Below are positions 1 through 9,520 of a DNA stretch of 64,000 bases, in pieces. The DNA lies in assembly GCA_001179505.1 (NCBI GenBank), contig CDMY01000677.1:236753-300752 (forward strand), given 5' to 3'. A model generated the notes under the pieces. That model had not been told where the DNA came from. It saw nothing but the letters and a program-made list of their open reading frames with translations, and searched no databases. Made by a program: the position numbers and the translations under genes. This DNA comes from Vitrella brassicaformis (lineage: Eukaryota > Sar > Vitrellaceae). Positions within the stretch are counted from its first letter, which is position 1; every line of letters begins with the position of its first letter.

Positions 1-47
1 TGAGCATCCACATCCACGAGCCCCATCCACCTGCCTGTATCCATCAG

Positions 48-2559
48 CTGGAGTCGGTCAAGGCCATGCGGGCCCGCAAGAACAACATCAACGTGCCACC
101 GCAGGTCAGCCGCGCACACCGCACCAGGCACGAGACCCATGCACCCGACCCGGCTGCCATGACTGTCTGCAGGTGTCGGCCTTCTTCGACTCGCTGGCAC
201 AGCAGGACAAGAGGGGCAGCAAGGCCAAGTCGACTCAGCCGTACTTGTCGGATGCTCAGCTGGCGGCCAGGGACAGAGAGGCGCAGCGCAGAGCGGACGA
301 GCTCATCGAGGAGGAACGGCGCGAGAAGGCAGCCAAGACCAAGAAAAACAACAAAGCCAAGAAGGGCAAGGCCCCCGAGTCGGCGACGGAGCCGTCAGTG
401 CCCTCACCAACGGCCGCACCGACCAGGTGTGAAGGAAAGCCACCCACTCCACCACCACAGACCAGACGCAACGTCTTTTCATCCGTGTGTCTGCTGTGCG
501 CAGGTCGTCGTCTACGGTAGTGGAGGAGGACGTGGAGCCGCCTGCTCCCTCCTCATCCAGTGCCGACACGTGAGCAACCAACCAATCCACTCGACGCGAT
601 GTACGCCCAACATCCATAGCATGTGTCTGAGCGGCCTCTTTTGTAGGTCGGTTCCGTCGGTTGCACCTGCAGCGGACGGGGGGCAGCGAGAGGGATTGAT
701 CGAGCCGACGGCGAATGAGGAGAGCGACGACAACAACGGCGACAGTGACGACATGCTCATCAACTCGGCGTTCGGCCAGCATGCACGACAGAAGACCACC
801 GACAGCCACAAAACCAAGACCGGCAAACAGGGCATGAAAGACCTTCTCACACCCACCCCTCATGCGAAGCCACTGCCCCCGCCCCGCCCCTCCACCACGT
901 CCACCGAGAAGGGGCAGGGCCGTCGCGGCAAACCCCGCTTCTCCACGGCCACTGCGTGCCTCCCCGCGGCTGTGGATGGGCATCAGCACAACCACACCAA
1001 CACCAGCACCAACAAGAAACAAACAGCGGCCCCCCCGCGAGTCGGGCAAGGTTCGCTGGCCCCCTTCGCCAAGGGGATGGTGACGCTGAAGCCCCCACAT
1101 GGCAGAGGGAGTGGGCCGATGGCTCGCGGCCCACCTGTCCCGGAGGGCCCCTCTCGCTCTACGACAGCCGGGAGTGGCGCCGGCAGGGGCCTGATGTCTC
1201 TGTTTGCTAATGAGTCGACTCCACCGCCCCGCCCCCTCTCCCCGCCCCCATACCCAACACTCCCGTCAGCCGAAGAGCTCAGAAAGGCCGACCAGTGGCA
1301 GGAGCAGCAGCAGCAGGCGACATTCGAAGCCGAGTGGCCGAGGTAAGACAGACTATAGCGGTCGAAACTTCTGCACCTCTGATCTGCCTGTATGTCTGTA
1401 GTCTCCCTACTACACCTGCGTCAGCCGCTTTCGGCCCGTCGTCACCACGGCCACCTGTCAACCCACAGTGAGGCACATGATTCTGCCGATCGATAAGTGC
1501 ATTCATGAGCTGTGTCACTCATCGTTCGGTGTGCACGCAGTACTCCACCGTTGCCCGTTAGCCATGACGGCCCCATCAACATCGGCTTCTCAAGCGTTGC
1601 CCTGCCACACGATCCCATTCCTCTCTCCCCGCCCGGCTCGCCACTCCCTCTCTTGCCGATGTCGCACTCGGATGGCCCCCCCGCCGTCGCTGCTGGTGGT
1701 GAGGGGCCGTCATCTTCGGTCGACCCGTTCTACGACGACCATGACAGTGACGATGACATGCATGTGCCGCCCCCGCCGCCAATATTCGAATGGGAAGAGG
1801 ATGAGGACAGCGGCTACGGTACCCCAGCACCAGCACCAGCAGCGGCATCATCGAGTAGTGCATCCATCCCGTCTGCTGCCAACGGGAGAGCGGGTGGGTG
1901 AACACGGCACCGAACAGAGTGGCCAAGGGGCGAATCAATCATGTGTGTCATGAGCAAGGTTTGGCACGTGTGTGCTGTCCGTCCGTCTGCAGGTCTTCTG
2001 AGGGCCATGGCGATATGTACCACTTGATGCTGCAGATGCAGCTCGAGATGCAAGCCATGAGACAACAGTGAGCCAGCCGAGAGGCAGCCACCAAACGAAC
2101 CGAATGCCAGCCTTCTCCTTCGTTTCCCATTTCAGGCTCGCCCAGATGAGTGGGCAGCAGTCCTCACAGCAGCCCCCATCCAGCAGCTCGTCGGCTCCTC
2201 CACCCCCTCTCCCTCTCCCTGCCCCTCTCCCTGCCCCTGCCCCACCCACCACTCAGTCTCAGCCAAGCGGCCAGTGCTGTGTGTGTTACGGCGAGCACGG
2301 CCCGGCCACTTTCGCCTTCGTCCCCTGCAGGCATCTGTGTTTGTGCGCGCATTGCCACCAGCAGTACAAGGCCCGTCACGACCAGAAGGTGGCGCGGGTG
2401 CAGCAGCGGAACCGCACCAGGGACAAGCCGCTGCCGCTGGCGCAGTACCGATGTCCCTACTGCAATGGCGAGGCGGTGCACTCTGACACGCTTCCCAACC
2501 TCCGGCAGTGGGTGGAGCAGATTCACACGATCGACGGAGGCGACGAGCTGTGCGTTTAA
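48..2559 (+). CDS. RING-finger protein, 5' end outside window
   Basis: Eight exons close in phase: 48-104, 173-426, 504-569, 647-1342, 1402-1467, 1541-1897, 1993-2067 and 2136-2559. The 5' end lies outside the window, because an acceptor CAG sits at 45-47. The N-terminal part is a Lys/Glu-rich charged helix (REAQRRADELIEEERREK), followed by long Pro/Ser-rich low-complexity sequence. The last exon carries a C3HC4-like RING: CCVCYGEHGP, then CRHLCLCAHC, then a spaced CPYC. It ends 33 residues after that pair with DELCV. Family knowledge: C-terminal RINGs of this kind usually act as E3 ubiquitin ligases through the Zn-binding Cys/His residues. The 60-residue spacer between CAHC and CPYC contains a basic insertion (RVQQRNRTR). 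Substrate and localisation are unknown. The donor at 1898 is required, because the alternative at 1894 leads to a stop in the next exon. Confidence 0.75.
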
Positions 2560-3249
2560 GTTGAGAAGAGATGAAGGCCGTGTGTGGTGTGGGGGTGGAT
2601 TTAAGTGTTGCCGAGGGGTTTAAGTGTCGGATGTCTTCCGTCACGGGCATTTTTGCCCCTACCGCTCGCTCACTAAGTCATTCCATTGCACTACACTACA
2701 TAGCCATTCATCCATTCGTTCATTCATTCAGGTGTTTGTGTGTGTAGGTATATATATATATACGTTGTCTGTCCTGAATCAATCAATGAGTGCATGTGCG
2801 TACCCACTCGCTGTTCGTGTGCATGTGCGTATTTATCCAGGTCTTGTGTATGTGCTCAGACGGGGGGCGAGGGTGGGCGGAGGACATACACACAGACATA
2901 CATGTGCATGGTGTCAAGGAAGGTTGGTCTATCAACTTTCTTGTAGCCGCTGTCCCGCTGATGCACTCATCCCACCCCCTTCCTCCCTACCTGTCTGCCT
3001 GCCATGTGCGTACCTACTCGCTGTTCGTGTGCATGTGCATATTTGTCCAGGTCTTGTATTGATGTGCTCCGACGGGGTGCGTGGGTGATGGTGGACATAC
3101 GTATACGTGGTATCAAGGAAGGTGCATTCATTCACACACTCATGAATGGAATGGCACGTCAGAGTGTCCAACCAACGTTGCGGGCATCGTCATCCCTCTC
3201 TCGCACGCCAACAAACGAAAAGCAATGCAGTCATACATTTGTACACGCA
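2560..3249. other. Intergenic spacer between convergent genes
   Basis: This tail-to-tail spacer separates the RING gene from the minus-strand SWIM/BRCT gene. It holds a short TA run (2751-2762), CATT-type microsatellite sequence near 2705-2730, and the imperfect direct repeat listed separately. I see no coding signal. The open frames here are rich in Cys/His/Thr from TG/AC tracts. Confidence 0.6.
2793..3123. repeat. Imperfect direct repeat, two units
   Basis: Unit 1 (about 2793-2924) and unit 2 (about 3003-3123) share CATGTGCGTACC, CTCGCTGTTCGTGTGCATG, ATTT.TCCAGGTCTTGT, GTGCTC.GACGGGG and TCAAGGAAGGT in the same order. Both are noncoding. The spacing is about 210 bp. Confidence 0.75.
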
Positions 3250-5671
3250 CTACAGCTGGGACTGGTCCACCCCACTATCGTCCACACGCCTCTTCTTCGG
3301 CACCCGCTTCAACTTACGCCTCACTGCCGGCCTCTCACACGCGACCGCCCTCTCAATCCCATCTCCATCACACGACATCCCTCCCCCTCCCTCTCCCCCC
3401 GCCCCAGCCTGGCTCTCGCGAGGCCGCTTGACCAGCCGCTTGATCAGCCGCTTGTTGGCGCTGCTGCCCACCTGGCTGCCCTCCTCAACGTCGATCGGCG
3501 ATGAAGACGACATGCCCACCATGCCATTAGCATCAGCACTGACAGCAGCAGGTGCAGGTGCAGGTGCTGCTTCTGATGTTGGCTGGTTCCGGGGAGAAGG
3601 TGGAGGGGACGACGCCAGAAAGTCGCCGAAGATCTGATCGAGAATATCCCTCTCTGGCGGCTCTTCTGGTGCACCAGCTGCGGGGCCCGTAGCATCGCCG
3701 GCTGCTGCAGCTGCTGCTGGTGCTGCTGCTGGTGGGAGAGACGGTGATGGAGGGGCCTGTGGGGGTGGTGCAGGGGTGTCTTCGGGGTCATCGGATGGGA
3801 AGAAGAAGTCGTTGATGTCAAATCCTAGGACGGGCGAGGCCGGAGCGTCCGCGGCAGGTGGCTCGGGTCGCTCGGACGACCGCCTGAGCTCGAGTGCCCG
3901 CTGATCTCGCTCATAGGCGGCCTCGTGACGCCTGATCAACACACACACACACACACACACAGAGAGAGAGAGGCAGGTAGGTGTGAGAATGATTGCCCGT
4001 TGTTCAGTGCCACACCGTTTCCGGTCAGGCGCGAGGCTCTCCCACTGCTCCTGCAGGTTCCTCACCAACTCATCTACCTGCATCCATGACAACAAACAGT
4101 CGAAGAAGACGTGATAGGTCGCCACAGCAGGCATGTGCGTGTGCGTTGGTGTTTGGCTCACCTCGGCGTACGGGCATTCGCCTCGCTTGAAGACGAGCAT
4201 CTCATCCACGAAACGACTCCTGGGCGACCGCACAGCCTCCCCATTAGGAACACCCTCCTCGACCACACTGAACACACCACACAAATCGACATATGACCAA
4301 TGTTGGCAGGTGTTACCAGGTAAGTCCGCTTTCTCACCGTTTCTTCTTCTTCCTGGCGGCGGCCTTCGGTCTCAGCGGCTTTGGCCCCGCCTTGCGCTTG
4401 GCCGCCCGCCGCACCCTCTCAGGCACCACATCCACACGCCCACCACTGCTATGCCCTGCCGCCGGAGCCGCCGCCTTAGCCGAACCAGCAGCAGCGGCCG
4501 GCTGCCCTTCATCCACTGCCGCCTCCTCCCCGTCCCCATTATCGGGCCCCTGTGGTAGCTCCTGTTTGTCCAGTATCTCCTTGATGTCGGTCTCATAGAG
4601 GACGAGGACCTTCTTGGCTATCGACGGGTCGTTGTTGAGCGCCATGGCGGCCTCGTACTTGGTGGTGCTCGTCACCGCCCGCCCGTCCTTGAGGTAGCTG
4701 CCCACCACCAGGTAATCGGTGTTGCGCGTGACACTGCTCTGCACCTTGCCCCCGAGTGCCCTGACTGGCCTCTCCGCGTCCTTCCTCGTCAGCTTCTTCA
4801 GCTCGCCCGTGAAGACAAAGCTAGCTCCAGCAAAGGGGTACTCGCGTGTCGGGAGCTCGGGCTCCTTCTTGGGCTTCCTGGGACCCCTCCTTGCCTTGGC
4901 CTTGGCCTTGCCCTTGGCGCCCGCTGCTGTCCCAAAGCTCAGGGGAATGCGGCGGGGACCACTCCCGCTGGTTTTCGCCCCTGGATGTGGCTGCCTATCG
5001 TCTTGTGGTGCGGCCTGGGGCGCAAGCTGGGCAGCGAGGGGCGCGTCGTCATCCCATAGCAGCGGGTCGGTGGTCCCCCTGGCATTGTTGGCGTCAACAG
5101 CGTGGTCGCTGGATGGCGTCACCATGTCGATTGGTGGAGGGGGAGGGGCAGACGCACGGGGAGGGATGGGAGGAGGGGCAGGGGAGGGAGCGGGGCAGAC
5201 CATGCCCGCCGGGTGATGCAGACAGGCGCGGCTGATCATTCCGATGATGTGGTGGCAGATGCCGTACTCTAGAAACACGTGGCAGTCGCTGCACGCCTTG
5301 TCCACCAAAGCCAGCTCATCGCCATAGCGCAAGGCCGCACGCACTTCATGAGAACGACCGCTGCTGCTCTTGGTGGAGCTGCATCGGCTTGATAGCACCC
5401 ACTGCCTGCCGCCATCCACCTCGTTGGTCGTGTTGCGAGCAGAGAGGTTGCTGATGAGCTCCGGTTTCTTCAGTACGCCGGAGCGGACAGCCATGAGGTT
5501 GTAGAAGGTCTGTGGGACGGTCGCTGACTCATGCCGAATCGGCGAAAGGTGTCCCAGGTCCTCTAACTCCTCCTCCTCCTCACGACAAATCAAAGCCGCC
5601 ACCTCCTCCTCAGTCACAGTGGCTCTGTGATGCCAATACGGCTCCTCCAAATCAGTATTCTGCGGTTCCAT
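3250..5671 (-). CDS. SWIM-type zinc finger plus BRCT domain protein
   Basis: Four exons close in phase: 5671-4338, 4267-4162, 4077-4016 and 3931-3250. Exon 1 encodes an acidic N-terminus, then a SWIM-like zinc finger ([16 protein letters not shown], with the C-x-H end), a Pro-rich linker, and a BRCT domain. The BRCT shows the features of RFC1 and bacterial DNA-ligase BRCTs: [36 protein letters not shown], then a Tyr/Glu/Ile-rich end. The C-terminal exons carry acidic and Pro/Ala-rich sequence and finish in several basic clusters ([25 protein letters not shown]), which are probable nuclear localisation signals. Inference: a nuclear DNA-damage or chromatin factor that binds DNA or phosphopeptides through BRCT. 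The first ATG of the frame (5686) overlaps the divergent neighbour, so the second Met (MEPQ, 5671) is preferred. (AC)n sequence fills the last intron. Confidence 0.7.
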
Positions 5672-5783
5672 CGTGAATTCATACACAATTCAAAAACTGA
5701 GGACATTAGCTCGCAAGCTCGCAACAACGGTTCAGCCGTTGGTGGGCGTCTTCTTTTGGGCGCCTTTTGCATCACGCCGAGTG

Positions 5784-7000
5784 ATGGCGAAGCGTGTCTG
5801 CACGGAGGATGCTTTGGCGGCCTCCTCGGCCGCCTCCCACACGTCGCAAAGCCGCTTCCCCGACGTCCTTGGTGAGGCGGGCATTGTTCTGGCGGACTTC
5901 ACGACTGCACCGGACCTGTACGCCTTCAGACGGACCTCACGCGCGGCCACACACCAGCTGAGTGCCAACTACCTCGTCCAGCGCATCAGCCGGTGCTCAC
6001 CGACCAGCAGCCGTGTGAGGCCGGCGGACGTGCAGCGTGTGGGGTCCAAGGCGGTGCTTGACGGCCGGGCGGACAGCCTCAAGCAGTACAGCCTCTTCGG
6101 CCACCTGCTGGGGCAACATGAAGTGATAGCCCTCCGCCAGATCGACGGCATCGAGCAGCTGGGTGAGACACTGGTGACTGTCTACACACAGCAGACGCTC
6201 CCCGTCAACCATGAGTTCATCGGTTCATTTGACCCAACAGATCCTGTCGTGAGAGGTGAGGGACCGCGAATGCATGCAAGTGGCATGGCAGAACAGGGGA
6301 TGCCAAATTGTGTGCTATGGTGTGTGTTCCGTTCCCTTCAGCGAACAACGAGGTGGATTACATGAGTTTCCGACAGCTGGCCATCACGCGGTAAGTAAGG
6401 CGACACGACCCATGGAAGCCACTTGTACACATGTGGATGATCCGTCTGTGTGCCTTTGCCTAGTTTTCCGTCCCAGGAGCGGAGGATGTGTTATCGCAGC
6501 ATCCGGCAAGGCCTATACGCTCAGTTTCGGCACATGTTGCGGCGAGCTGCCGATCTGCTGACACAAGTAGGCCAACTACCGAGATCAACTGCTATGTCGG
6601 GGGTGCCTGTCTCTTCTCATCGTTGCAGGCCGCCATTCCCTGGGGCCGTCAGATCAGGCTGGTGAGAGTCGACCATGGGCGGCGGAGCGGCTCCATCTAC
6701 CTATGCGGAGAGGGCAAGGATGACACCTTTGCTGCCTGCGTGACCCTCCGTAGTCGCGACGACCGCTGTTGCACGATTGACCTCTACACGACTGAGACTC
6801 CCCAGCCGCACCAGGAGGGCCCCCTCCGCTTCCCCCAGACACTGCAGCTGGCCCGTCAGCTGCTGGGCAATGACGAACAGACGCTCTTTGGCGATTTGGC
6901 GATACAAGTGCGCGCCTTCGGCCCGCTGCCGAGGAAAGTTATGGCGTTGATGGCCGCGGGCATGACAAAAGCACAAGCCTGGGCCACGGTTGCACCCTAG
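5784..7000 (+). CDS. F-box-like protein, paralogue of the gene at 49.2-50.4 kb
   Basis: Four exons close in phase: 5784-6255, 6342-6390, 6464-6566 and 6629-7000. The N-terminal part resembles an F-box (FPDVLGEAG...LADFTTAPDLYAFRR): a Leu/Pro helix followed by D-L...R. The remainder has no family I can name but aligns with the minus-strand gene at 49173-50386. Shared blocks include QYSLFGHLL versus QYALFAHRL, QTLPVNHEF versus QTLPLDHPF, FDPTDP versus FDVTDP, and DTFAACV...LYTTETP versus DTYAAQL...LHTTEEP. Both genes also share the phase-1 intron after the DP.. block. The Met at 5784 is chosen because an upstream in-frame Met (5673) would overlap the start of the divergent SWIM/BRCT gene. Inference: a substrate adaptor of an SCF-type ligase, if the F-box is real. 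Confidence 0.6.
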
Positions 7001-7430
7001 CAGGGAACAGGAGGATGACAGCTAGGAGAAGGCAGGGACGGTGGGGCGATTAACCTGACAGTGAAAGGGTCAAGCGATGCGAATCATTTGACTCTCCACG
7101 AATAGCCAAATAGCTTGATTGAATGGCGTGTGTGAGGTCTGGTGTCACATCCATGTCGTTCTTGTCGATGGCTGTGCCGCTGGCTGGTCGTGGAACATGG
7201 GTACTCTTGTCGTGTCTCCGATGAGTGGACGCGAGAATGTTCTGACGACATGCAATGATGCATTGTCCTTAAGCGCACTGACTTGATGAACGCACCGAGA
7301 CACGTCAGCAAGCAAAGTCATGACTTGGCAAAACATAAAACGCAGACGTAGGATCACAGGCATCGTGGTGGATGCCTCGGGCACATACATGCAATGACGT
7401 CTGCTCAGAATGAATGGCTTGATGGTACTG
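7001..7430. other. Spacer between F-box-like gene and truncated JmjC copy
   Basis: I see no gene here. Homology to the 57.7 kb duplicate stops abruptly at about 7431, so this is unique DNA joined to the truncated end of the JmjC copy. Confidence 0.5.
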
Positions 7431-9422
7431 CTGCCAAATGGGGTCGGGATTGTCTGTCAGGCCGGGGGCGGGGGGGAGGTGCCGGTCCACTGTGTTGCGG
7501 CGACAGAAGCTGGGCGGCTTCTCGCCCTCTGGCACCACCTGACAAAGACAGATTGATGCTCACAGGTGGATTACACAGAAGTAGCTGGGACATGGCTGTT
7601 TTGTGTGTACCTGTGGTGGTCTGCTGCTGCTGCCGTCTTTGTCCTGTGTTGATGTGGCTGGCTCGTCCTCTTCAGCCGTGAGGGTGTCAAAGTCATCCTC
7701 TGCATCATCATCTGCAGCAACCGACGCACACTCATGTGCCACCATATGATGCCTGCCGAGTGAATGTGTCCCTTGCGTCCGTCGAGGGCCGCATCGAGAA
7801 GCGCTTCCACCCTACAGGCAGGCAGGCAGACAGATATCACAGCTGTGACACATCCACGTGTGTGTGACCATGGTCATGTAGGTCGCACACTCGTCGTCTG
7901 CCTCCTGAATGGCCGCGTCTCGCCGGGAATCCTCACACCCTGAACCAAACACACAGCCAGCATCCACCAGCTTGGTCGAGGCAGCTTTCTCTCCGAGGCA
8001 TCACCATGTTGGCTGGCTGTGCGCTGCAGGTCGCTGTATCGCTGACACACTCGGCCGAGCTTCCACTGGTGCACCGCTGCACGGGGGGCACCTGGTGGGG
8101 TGAGTGACACACACAAAGGTCAATGAGCTGGACACACGAGACGGGTGATTAATGACCACTGACCATCTTCCCCAATGCCTTTCTGGTAGCAAATCAGTCC
8201 GTTCGGATGAATCACAGACACATTGCCTGACAGACAGACAGACAGACAGACAGAGAGTGGGTGACGGACGTCTCAAGGTCTAATGGCGTGTTCCCTGGCC
8301 GGCCTACATGTGGTGTCGAGTTGGTGCGCCTTGTCGGGGCTGTAGAGGCGGAAGACCTTCCGCCCACGCAGCAACACATACAGATTGTCGTGCTGCACAC
8401 ACACAACTAACGAAATGCAAAGGACATGACGGTTGGCTGTGCATCTGTCTCACAAAGTCATGGTGGAGTCCACTGGTGGTGCCAGCGCGGCTCTGCCCCA
8501 TCCACACGTTGTACTGATACGGCAAGAGGTGACTGCACAAGCAGACGAACAACAGTGTGCCGCGGAGAGAACAACTGGTTGTTTCCATCCTCTCCTACCC
8601 GAACAGCTTGGGCCTCAACGGCACATCAGCGAGCAGGGCGGACGCGGGATGCCCAGTGAGCGACACAGGACCTGCTCTCAACACCCAAGACCCGGTGGAC
8701 ACAGCCATCAACAGAGTCCATCAGAGTGGTGTGTGTTGACTGACCGGTGCCTGTCTCGTCTATCGTCTGTGTGGTCAAGTAGAGATCCTCACGACCTGCA
8801 CCCAACATGCAGCCAGCACAATCAGCGGCCAAGTGGCTTCGTGGCTGCATCCAAAGTGGATCGCTTGCCTTTATCGAGCTCATCGAGGAAAGCACCGAAG
8901 GCCATCCTTACTTTGCGGCCCTCACCTGCACGGCCACAAAAGACAAAGCGATGACCGAACTCTACTCCTGCCCATCCCTCACCAAATTGGTCAAAGTCAT
9001 TCCGCCGGTGCTCGACATCGACAAACGAATCACCGGCCCTCTGTCGCAAATAGCTGTTCGTCCACCGCTGGAGACCCTTGAATTCGCCGCTCAATGAGTC
9101 AGTGAGCACCACTGGCATTCGCCACTTGACGAACTGATAGAAGAAATCACCAGCAGAGAGAGAGGCCAGGGGCACACCCTCAATGGGCCAAAACACATCA
9201 GGCGAGAACCTGAATCGACAGGCACAAAGTGCACCAACAGAGGAGCAATGGGAGGTGTGTGCTCGGGTGTGCTCGTCCAGCGGCTTCCTTCTTTGCATCG
9301 TCGAACTCACTCACTCACCCTTTGTATGTGACGACGGCGTCTTGACATCTTTTGCCTCTTTCTGCCCTGTTTGTGAAGATCTGCTCATCCCGCTGCCTTC
9401 TCGGCTTCTTGCGATGCTTCAT
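7431..9422 (-). pseudogene. JmjC hydroxylase (JMJD7-like) copy 1, 3' truncated
   Basis: The multi-exon model matches the complete copy at 57194-59653 exon by exon. Exon 1 (9422-9319) encodes MKHRKKPRRQR. Exon 2 (from 9209) encodes RFSPDVFW, then MPVVLTDSLSGEFKGLQ. Later exons give LYLTTQTIDE, ADVPLRPKLFG, then NVWMGQSRAGTTSGLHHDF joined to HDNLYVLLRG. The HxD pair of the Fe(II)/2-oxoglutarate site lies in GLHHDF. Homology ends at 7431 inside the exon encoding IWQQYHQ. The exon carrying the second iron ligand (WFHEV in copy 2) is absent, and the frame runs into unrelated sequence with a stop at 7305. Without the distal His, catalysis is not expected. Intron 3 uses a GC donor in both copies. 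Confidence 0.75.
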
Positions 9423-9520
9423 TTTCACTCCTCACAACAGCTAAGCTCGCAGACCTCGGGCAGGGTTTCGGAGCCACTCTCTCTCAGCCGCGCAGATCTC
9501 GCAGGTCTGGCTTACCAGCA
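9423..9520. promoter_or_regulatory. Bidirectional promoter, JmjC / HMGL-TLDc pair, copy 1
   Basis: Only 98 bp separate the divergent start codons. The second pair (59654-59736) is organised the same way and keeps the AACAGCTAAGCTCGCAGA block. No TATA box is evident. Shared regulation of the two genes is inferred from the geometry. Confidence 0.5.

Noticed and set aside
66-1346. A single 426-codon open frame
   Set aside because: It reads through three introns. Splicing to 173-426 and 504-569 closes in phase and gives a better protein, and the stretches between are AC-rich intron sequence.
3250-4284. A separate gene for the C-terminal basic region of the SWIM/BRCT protein
   Set aside because: The upstream exon ends at a good donor (4338) and the phase fits the next exon at 4267, so one gene explains both.
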